Positions 1-4,777 of a DNA stretch of 6,776 bases are shown here, in pieces; position 1 is the first letter of the stretch; the number at the start of each line of letters is the position of its first letter. The DNA comes from Acidobacteriota bacterium (GTDB taxonomy: Bacteria > Acidobacteriota > Polarisedimenticolia > JAPUIV01): positions 1 through 6,776 of the forward strand of contig JAPUIV010000006.1 in assembly GCA_027296665.1 (NCBI GenBank), written 5' to 3'. Below the pieces are notes generated by a model that saw only the letters and a program-made list of their open reading frames with translations, was not told the origin of the DNA and made no database searches. The position numbers and the translations under genes are program-made.

Positions 1-1380
1 GTGAACCGGTCCCGGAGAGGCTCATTCACCCAGTTCGCCCTGTTAATCTTGCCCCTGCTGATCTTGTGTTGGGGGTCGGTGCGGGCCGGCACGATCGACT
101 GGGACCGGGTCCGGGATGAATCTGTCGATCATCTCTCCCGCTACCTGCGCATTTCCACTTACAATCCGCCCGCGGACACCCGAAAGGCAGTCGAGTTTCT
201 CCGGTCGATCCTGGAAAAAGAAGGAATTCAGGTAAAGGTATTCGATGCCGGGGAGGGGAGGCAGAATCTCCTGGCCAGGATCCCGGGAAACGGATCGGGA
301 CGAAAACCCCTTTTGCTTCTGCACCACATCGACGTCGGTCCCGCCGACCCCGAACTTTGGTCCCACCCGCCCCTGGGAGGTGTCATCGCCGGCCAATATC
401 TCTGGGGACGGGGCGCCATCGACATGAAGGGGATGGGGATCATGGAGTTGATGGCCTTCCTCCTGGCCAAGCGGCAGAACCTCCGTATGGACCGCGATCT
501 CCTGTACCTGGCGGTGGCCGAGGAAGAGACCGGAGGGGAGCGGGGAGCCAGGTGGATGGTGGAGAACCACTGGGAGGAACTGGACCCGGAATACGTCTGG
601 GATGAAGGCCTGGTAGGGACCGAGAAACTGTTCACCGAACGGGGGGTGGTGTGGGGGATCTCCGTCGCCGAAAAAAAGGTATTCTGGCTCAGGTTGATTG
701 CCGAGGGGACGGCGGGCCACGGATCGCAACCCCATGATGATAATCCCGTCGACGTCATTGCCCGGGCTATCGCCCGCCTTTCCGCCCATCGCTTCCCCGC
801 GGCCCGGAATGCCGTGGTCGAGGAGATCTTCCAACGCCTGGAGGAACCGATTGCCAACAAGTTCACCAACGCCATTCAGAGAAACACCTGCTCCCTGACC
901 ACCATGACAGCCGGGGTGGGGGATCCGCCCAAGGTGAATGTCATTCCCTCCCGCGCCGAGGCGACCATAGACTGCCGCATTCTTCCCGACGTCGATCCGG
1001 ACGAGTTCCTCGATCAGCTCAAGGAGATCATGGGGAAAGAGATGTTCGACGCGGGTCGAATCCGGATCGAAACGATCCAGGAAGCGGAAAAGTCCGGAAC
1101 CACAACCAGGTTCGATTCCGACCTGTTCCTGGCCATGCAACAGGTTGTGGAGGAATCGCTGCCCGGCTCGGTGGCGGTGCCGGTCCTGGTACCCTGGGGA
1201 ACCGATTCCCGTTACTTCCGGGAACGCGGTGTCAAGGCATACGGGTTCATCCCGATCATCGTCGGCCCGGGAGAACTGGCGAGAATGCATGGAGTGGACG
1301 AGAGGATCTCCATCGAGAACGTCGGGCTCGGGACCCGGTTGATCTATCAAATCATAGAACGGTTCACCGGCGGTCAATGA
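1..1380 (+). CDS. Exported M20-family zinc metallopeptidase / amidohydrolase
   Basis: Seen: 459 codons from a GTG to a TGA. The N-terminus has a basic stretch (RSRR), a hydrophobic run at about residues 12-26 and a VRA-G cleavage-like site near residue 29, so it looks like a Sec signal peptide. The M20 motifs are in order: HHIDV (metal ligand H109, with D111), GRGAIDMKG (bridging D141), AEEETGG (general base E175, ligand E176), WDEG (D201 or E202, probable ligand), GHGSQPH in the lid domain (H240), and MHGVDER (H430, last metal ligand). Known: M20 enzymes use two zinc ions to cleave peptide or N-acyl amide bonds. The GHGSQP and HGVDER forms recall the CPS1/PM20D1-like carboxypeptidase branch. 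Inferred: a periplasmic or exported dipeptidase/aminoacylase; the substrate cannot be read. The length is normal for the family. The start is the first base of the window, so its ribosome binding site, and any longer start, cannot be judged. The next gene begins 13 nt after the stop, probably in the same transcript. Confidence 0.88.
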   Translation: MNRSRRGSFTQFALLILPLLILCWGSVRAGTIDWDRVRDESVDHLSRYLRISTYNPPADTRKAVEFLRSILEKEGIQVKVFDAGEGRQNLLARIPGNGSGRKPLLLLHHIDVGPADPELWSHPPLGGVIAGQYLWGRGAIDMKGMGIMELMAFLLAKRQNLRMDRDLLYLAVAEEETGGERGARWMVENHWEELDPEYVWDEGLVGTEKLFTERGVVWGISVAEKKVFWLRLIAEGTAGHGSQPHDDNPVDVIARAIARLSAHRFPAARNAVVEEIFQRLEEPIANKFTNAIQRNTCSLTTMTAGVGDPPKVNVIPSRAEATIDCRILPDVDPDEFLDQLKEIMGKEMFDAGRIRIETIQEAEKSGTTTRFDSDLFLAMQQVVEESLPGSVAVPVLVPWGTDSRYFRERGVKAYGFIPIIVGPGELARMHGVDERISIENVGLGTRLIYQIIERFTGGQ

Positions 1381-1393
1381 AAGCCACCGGCGA

Positions 1394-2722
1394 GTGAACC
1401 GGCTTTCCCATCTCTACGCCCGGTATTTCCGGCTCACCTTCCTGAATATCCTGGCAAACATCACCGTGCCCCTCGTGGGGCTGGTCGACATTGCGATGCT
1501 TGGCCATCTGCCCGATATCCGGTTCATGGCCGGGGTGGCCCTCGTTTCGATCCTGTTCGATTACTTGTTCTGGAGCTTCGGTTTCCTCCGGATGGGAACG
1601 ACCGGAACCGCCGCTCAGGCAGTGGGCAGGGCTGACCGGAACGGTCTCTTTCTCGTGCTGTACCGAGCGCTACTTCTTGCCGGCCTCATCGGCGGCGCCC
1701 TTCTGATCCTGCAGTACCCCCTGCGCGAGGCCGGGTTCCTGCTTCTTTCCGGAGAGGCGGGAGTTGAGGATGCCGGGCGGGCCTACTTCAACGCGCGCAT
1801 CTGGGGAGCGCCGGCGGCCCTTCTCAACTTCGCGTTCCTCGGATGGTACCTGGGCCGGGAGGAAAGCCACAATGTTTTGTTGATGACCGCCGTCGCGAAT
1901 CTCGCCAACATCGGCCTCAACTACCTATTCATCATCCGCCTGGAGATGGCCGCTTTCGGCGCCGGACTGGCGTCCATGCTCAGCCAGTACCTGATGCTCG
2001 GTACCGCCCTCTGGATCCTCTTCCTGAAAAAACCGATCGGGGCCTGGCACTGGCCTGAGGTCATGGACCGCGGGGAGATCCGTTCCATGTTCCGGCTCAA
2101 CCGCGACATCCTGGTCCGCACCCTTGGCTTGATCACCGCCTTCGCATTGTTCACCAACTTCAGTTCCCTTCTGGGTACCGCCGTTCTGGCCGCAAACACC
2201 ATCCTGCTCAAGTTGCAGACCCTTGCGGCTTATCTGATCGACGGGGCCGCCTTCGCCTCGGAAAGCCTGGCGGGGGTCTTCCGCGGAGAAAAAAATGCCG
2301 CCGCGCTGCGCCGCCTGTTCCGGCTTTCTCTCATCACCGGAGAACTCTTCGCCCTCCTGTTTCTGGGCCTCTTCCTGCTCTCCCCCGCCACCTATTTCGG
2401 GATCATGACCTCGCATGAATCCTTGATCGAACTGGCCGGCAGATTCGGCCCCTGGCTTCTCCCGGTCCTCCTGTTCGGGGCGCCCGCGTATATGTACGAC
2501 GGCCTGTTCCTTGGGCTCACGATGGGAAAAACCCTGAGGAATTCGATGTTCTTCAGCACCCTTCTCGGATTCCTTCCCCTCGCGCTGCTCGCCCTGTACC
2601 TGCGCAACAACCACCTTTTATGGGGCGCGATGACCCTCTTCATGATCGTCCGGGCTACGACTTTGTGGGCGGCCAGCCGGAACCTCCGGCCCCTCCTCGA
2701 CAGGACCGCCCCCGGGGACTAA
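1394..2722 (+). CDS. MATE-family efflux transporter, DinF-like
   Basis: Seen: a very hydrophobic 442-residue protein with about 12 likely membrane helices, the usual MATE size. Residues 22-39 (NITVPLVGLVDIAMLGHL) match the first helix signature of the DinF branch, including D32. Other matching segments are RMGTTGTAAQAVGR (66-79), a GAPAALLNFAFLGWYLGRE segment (138-156), NIGLNYLFI (172-180), and DGAAFASESLAGVFRG (283-298), which corresponds to the DGIAYAVEA-type helix of E. coli DinF. Known: MATE proteins are inner-membrane antiporters that expel organic cations or other small molecules using Na+ or H+; E. coli dinF is SOS-induced and linked to oxidative stress and bile-salt tolerance. Start: GTG at 1394, placing about 20 residues before the first signature as in the family; no good Shine-Dalgarno is visible, so coupling to the upstream gene is likely. 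No LexA-like box was seen. The cargo is unknown. It pairs with the exported peptidase by position only. Confidence 0.88.
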   Translation: MNRLSHLYARYFRLTFLNILANITVPLVGLVDIAMLGHLPDIRFMAGVALVSILFDYLFWSFGFLRMGTTGTAAQAVGRADRNGLFLVLYRALLLAGLIGGALLILQYPLREAGFLLLSGEAGVEDAGRAYFNARIWGAPAALLNFAFLGWYLGREESHNVLLMTAVANLANIGLNYLFIIRLEMAAFGAGLASMLSQYLMLGTALWILFLKKPIGAWHWPEVMDRGEIRSMFRLNRDILVRTLGLITAFALFTNFSSLLGTAVLAANTILLKLQTLAAYLIDGAAFASESLAGVFRGEKNAAALRRLFRLSLITGELFALLFLGLFLLSPATYFGIMTSHESLIELAGRFGPWLLPVLLFGAPAYMYDGLFLGLTMGKTLRNSMFFSTLLGFLPLALLALYLRNNHLLWGAMTLFMIVRATTLWAASRNLRPLLDRTAPGD

Positions 2723-2725
2723 ATT
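2697..2725 (+). promoter_or_regulatory. Candidate sigma70-like promoter before the unknown gene
   Basis: TCGACA at 2697-2702 (5 of 6 to the -35 consensus) is followed by a 17-nt spacer and TAAATT at 2720-2725 (4 of 6 to the -10 consensus). The -10 box covers the stop codon of the transporter gene and lies in a locally AT-rich patch (2720-2729) that stands out in this GC-rich window. The expected transcription start, about 2731-2736, falls on or just before the ATG at 2736, so the transcript would be nearly leaderless. This agrees with the lack of a Shine-Dalgarno there. It was found by eye and could be chance. Confidence 0.3.
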
Positions 2726-2735
2726 ATTTGCTCCG

Positions 2736-3254
2736 ATGGTGGATGCATACCGAGTTCCTAAGAGAAAGGTGCCGGTGACGGTCACCTTTCCCGGGAAACC
2801 GGCCGTTCAGGTCAAAATTTTTCTGGGAGACTGCGCCCAGACCCACGCCGGCAACGAGCGGCCCAGTGACCTGCTGAACGGATCCGACTCCTTTTTCCCC
2901 GCGACGGATACCCAGGATGGAATCATGTTCATCCATCGCGATGCCCTGAGCCTCCTTTCCGTCAATGCCGGGATCGAGTTCCACGAGGAGGTCTACCGGG
3001 CAGAGACGGTCGCAACGCGCCAGTCGGCCAGGATCGATGTGGAAGTGGAGCTGGAAGATGGCACCCGCATCGAGGGGATCATGTCCTACCTGATGCCGGA
3101 AAACCAGCGGCGCCTGCAGGATGTCTTGAACCTGGAGGATCGATTCCTGATTCTCCGGGACGGGGATGAAGCCCTGCTGATCAACAAGCGCCGGATCGCG
3201 AGGATCGCGCCGAAACCGGTCCAGGTCCAGGAGATTGCCGTTGGCGAAGATTGA
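2736..3254 (+). CDS. Unknown protein with duplicated small beta-rich domain, coupled to pilT
   Basis: I do not recognise a named family with confidence. Seen: 172 residues, acidic to neutral, soluble, with no signal peptide or membrane helix. It appears to be two copies of one domain of about 60 residues: copy 1 at about 12-76 and copy 2 at about 98-159. Each begins with alternating hydrophobics (VPVTVTF / IDVEVEL), then a short variable segment, then R..D.LN..D.F....D followed by a (M/L)(F/L)I strand. Aligned identities include R42/R126, D45/D129, L47/L131, N48/N132, D51/D135, F53/F137, D58/D142, D61/D144 and I66/I149. A linker at 80-97 joins them. Start: ATG at 2736 has no Shine-Dalgarno; GTG at 2739 and ATG at 2745 are alternatives in frame. 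The 3' end overlaps the pilT-like gene by 14 nt, so the two are probably translated together. Inferred: an accessory or regulatory partner of the PilT ATPase. The protein-coding call itself is secure because both neighbours fit tightly around it and it has family-like internal symmetry. Confidence 0.75.
   Translation: MVDAYRVPKRKVPVTVTFPGKPAVQVKIFLGDCAQTHAGNERPSDLLNGSDSFFPATDTQDGIMFIHRDALSLLSVNAGIEFHEEVYRAETVATRQSARIDVEVELEDGTRIEGIMSYLMPENQRRLQDVLNLEDRFLILRDGDEALLINKRRIARIAPKPVQVQEIAVGED
2774..2798. repeat. Two back-to-back palindromes in the early coding region
   Basis: GGTGACGGTCACC at 2774-2786 is a 6-bp inverted repeat around one central base. It is followed directly by TTTCCCGGGAAA at 2787-2798, a perfect 12-bp palindrome. 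An alternative, overlapping hairpin pairs AAAGGTG (2765-2771) with CACCTTT (2783-2789). They lie 38-62 nt into the unknown gene and encode ordinary strand-like residues, so they may be incidental. A role as a protein-binding site or in translation control near the start is possible. Confidence 0.35.
3229..3233 (+). promoter_or_regulatory. Ribosome binding site that fixes the pilT TTG start
   Basis: AGGAG at 3229-3233 lies 7 nt before the TTG at 3241. It is only 1 nt before the other in-frame TTG at 3235, which is too close to work, so 3241 is chosen. The site is inside the end of the upstream gene, as expected for translational coupling. Confidence 0.7.
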
Positions 3255-4692
3255 CAAATTCCTGCAAAAAATCTTTCAGACCGGTTCGGATCGCCTGATC
3301 ATGACCTCCGGGAAGAGAGCGGTACTATCTACCGGAGGCAAGGAACAGCCGGTAACCACCCAGCCGGTGAACGTAGCCCAGATCCAGGACCTCCTCCTGG
3401 AGATTGCCCCGCACGACAAGAAAGAGGTGGTGGGCCAGCCCGGACAATACCGATTCCGGTACGACTCCCCCTCGGGAGCGGTGAACGTCCAATGGGCCCG
3501 GAACAACGGCTCACTCCAGGTCCAGTTCCTGCCGGATTGCGGCAGGGAAAACCCAGAAAAGACTCCAACTCCCCCAGCGGCGGCCGCCGGCACTGCTGCT
3601 ATCGATGCCCTGTTCCGTCGGATGATCGACATGAATTGTTCCGATCTCCATCTGTCCAGCGGCAATCCACCTCTGGTCCGGAAGGATGGCGTCATGGCCC
3701 CGATCGGAACAGACGCCCCCATCACCACCGAGGAGGCAAGGAAACTTTTCCGGCCGATCACCCCGGACAGAAACTGGAAGGAGTTCCAGGAAACTCATGA
3801 TACCGACTTTGCCTACGAGCTGACCGGCATCGCCCGTTTTCGCTGCAACCTGTTCCAGGATCGAACCGGGATGGGCGGGGTGTTTCGCCAGATCCCCACC
3901 CGGATCCCAACCGCCGAGGAGCTCGGACTCAATTCCCACATCCTGGATCTGTGCAATCTCTCGAAGGGGCTGGTGCTGGTAACCGGGCCAACCGGATCCG
4001 GCAAATCGACAACCCTGGCCGCGATGATCTCCTACATCCATCAGAGCCGGGCCGAACACATCATCACGATCGAAGATCCGATCGAGTTCGTCTACCCGAA
4101 AGGCAAGTGCCTCATCAATCAGCGCCAGGTCGGCCTGCACACCGAGGGATTCAAGAGAGCCCTTCGGGCCGCGCTCCGGGAGGACCCTGATATCGTCCTG
4201 GTGGGGGAGATGCGCGACCTGGAGACGGTGAAAATCGCCCTGGAGACTGCCGAAACCGGACACCTGGTATTCGGAACCCTGCACACGAACACCGCCGCCT
4301 CCACCATCGATCGGATCATCGACCAGTTTCCCGCCGACGAACAGTGCCAGGTTCGGACCATGTTGTCGGAGTCATTAAAAGGAGTGATCGCCCAGACACT
4401 TTGCCGGAAAATAGAGGGAGGCCGCGTGGCGGCGCACGAACTCCTGATCGTGAACTCTGCCGTGGCCAACCTGATCCGGGAGGCAAAGACCTTCCAGATC
4501 CCGTCGATCATGCAGACCGGGCGCGGGATCGGGATGATGACCATGAACGACGCGCTCCTGAATCTCCTCAAGAAAAAGCTCATTACCCCCGAGGAAGCGC
4601 TCGGAAAATCGGTCTCCAAGACGGAGTTCCGCATGTCCCTGGAACGGCATGGCATTAAATTGAACGAGACACCGGCTGCCGACCCTTCTTGA
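3241..4692 (+). CDS. pilT: PilT-type pilus retraction ATPase with an extra N-terminal domain
   Basis: Role (family knowledge): a cytoplasmic hexameric ATPase that depolymerises the type IV pilus for twitching motility. Seen, numbering from TTG 3241 (483 residues): PilT N-terminal domain at about 121-240 with CSDLHLSSGNPP (133-144) and RFRCNLF; Walker A GPTGSGKST (249-257); Asp box TIEDPIEFV (276-284); Walker B DPDIVLVGEMRD (315-326); His box TGHLVFGTLHTN (339-350); and AVANLIRE (407-414), matching the AIRNLIRE motif that marks PilT rather than PilB or GspE. All key catalytic motifs look intact. Odd: typical PilT has about 340-370 residues, and here about 120 come first. Residues 4-85 resemble a degenerate copy of the same N-terminal domain (TSG for SSG, RFRYDSPSGAVNVQW for DFAYELTGIARFRCN), joined by a Pro/Ala linker at about 104-120. 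Overall identity between the copies is low. The gene overlaps the unknown gene by 14 nt. No other pilus gene (pilA, pilB, pilC) is in the window, and a PilU-like paralogue role cannot be excluded. Confidence 0.92.
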   Translation: MAKIDKFLQKIFQTGSDRLIMTSGKRAVLSTGGKEQPVTTQPVNVAQIQDLLLEIAPHDKKEVVGQPGQYRFRYDSPSGAVNVQWARNNGSLQVQFLPDCGRENPEKTPTPPAAAAGTAAIDALFRRMIDMNCSDLHLSSGNPPLVRKDGVMAPIGTDAPITTEEARKLFRPITPDRNWKEFQETHDTDFAYELTGIARFRCNLFQDRTGMGGVFRQIPTRIPTAEELGLNSHILDLCNLSKGLVLVTGPTGSGKSTTLAAMISYIHQSRAEHIITIEDPIEFVYPKGKCLINQRQVGLHTEGFKRALRAALREDPDIVLVGEMRDLETVKIALETAETGHLVFGTLHTNTAASTIDRIIDQFPADEQCQVRTMLSESLKGVIAQTLCRKIEGGRVAAHELLIVNSAVANLIREAKTFQIPSIMQTGRGIGMMTMNDALLNLLKKKLITPEEALGKSVSKTEFRMSLERHGIKLNETPAADPS

Positions 4693-4714
4693 CCCTTCCC
4701 GGAACCAGGGTTAA
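4689..4714. other. Dyad / hairpin between the -35 and -10 boxes
   Basis: TTGACCCT (4689-4696) pairs with AGGGTTAA (4707-4714) over 8 positions with one G-U, around a 10-nt loop. In RNA this is a hairpin right at the pilT stop codon, but no T-run follows, so it is a poor intrinsic terminator. In DNA it spans the spacer of the candidate promoter, where an operator could sit. GACCCTTC is also directly repeated at 4681-4688 and 4691-4698. Confidence 0.35.
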
Positions 4715-4717
4715 ACT
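4689..4717 (+). promoter_or_regulatory. Candidate promoter for the kinase gene
   Basis: TTGACC at 4689-4694 (5 of 6 to the -35 consensus), a 17-nt spacer and TAAACT at 4712-4717 (4 of 6 to the -10 consensus). The -35 overlaps the stop codon of the pilT gene. The expected transcript would start near 4724, giving a leader of about 54 nt before ATG 4778. The match is better than most chance hits in GC-rich DNA, but it is by eye only. Confidence 0.4.
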
Positions 4718-4764
4718 CCTCCCGCAGGTCAATATTCAGACGAAAACCGGTCAATGACCCGATC

Positions 4765-4769
4765 AGGAA
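4765..4769 (+). promoter_or_regulatory. Ribosome binding site that decides the kinase start
   Basis: AGGAA at 4765-4769 ends 8 nt before ATG 4778. The earlier in-frame ATG at 4754 has no comparable site upstream. Starting at 4778 also gives the N-terminus normal for these kinases (MIGTNLSHFRIL, a few residues before the glycine loop). Confidence 0.6.
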
Positions 4770-4777
4770 TAATCCCT

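Noticed and set aside
20..26. Lipoprotein signal (LILC) in the M20 protein
   Set aside because: The residue before Cys is Leu, not Gly/Ala/Ser, so the lipobox is poor; a VRA-G signal peptidase I site fits better.
43..1377. Long antisense open frame of 444 codons opposite the M20 gene
   Set aside because: It mirrors the codon pattern of the sense gene in GC-rich DNA, has low-complexity Gly/Pro/His-rich content with no recognisable domain, and the sense frame carries all M20 motifs.
1925..2614. Antisense open frame of 229 codons opposite the MATE gene
   Set aside because: It is rich in Glu, Gln and Gly as expected from reading the reverse of hydrophobic codons; the sense strand is a clear transporter.
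3235..3237. TTG at 3235 as the pilT start
   Set aside because: AGGAG ends only 1 nt upstream; TTG 3241 has a 7-nt spacing and gives an MAKIDKFL start.
4754..4756. ATG at 4754 as the kinase start
   Set aside because: It lacks a Shine-Dalgarno and adds eight residues not usual for these kinases; ATG 4778 has AGGAA at good spacing.
1369..4760. Recurrent GGTCAATGA-like word near 1372 and 4749
   Set aside because: Two short hits only, one at a stop codon and one at a rejected start; no sign of a functional repeat.
4693..4777. Intrinsic terminator after pilT
   Set aside because: The only stem (4689-4714) is not followed by a T-run; the sequence continues with ACTCCTCC.
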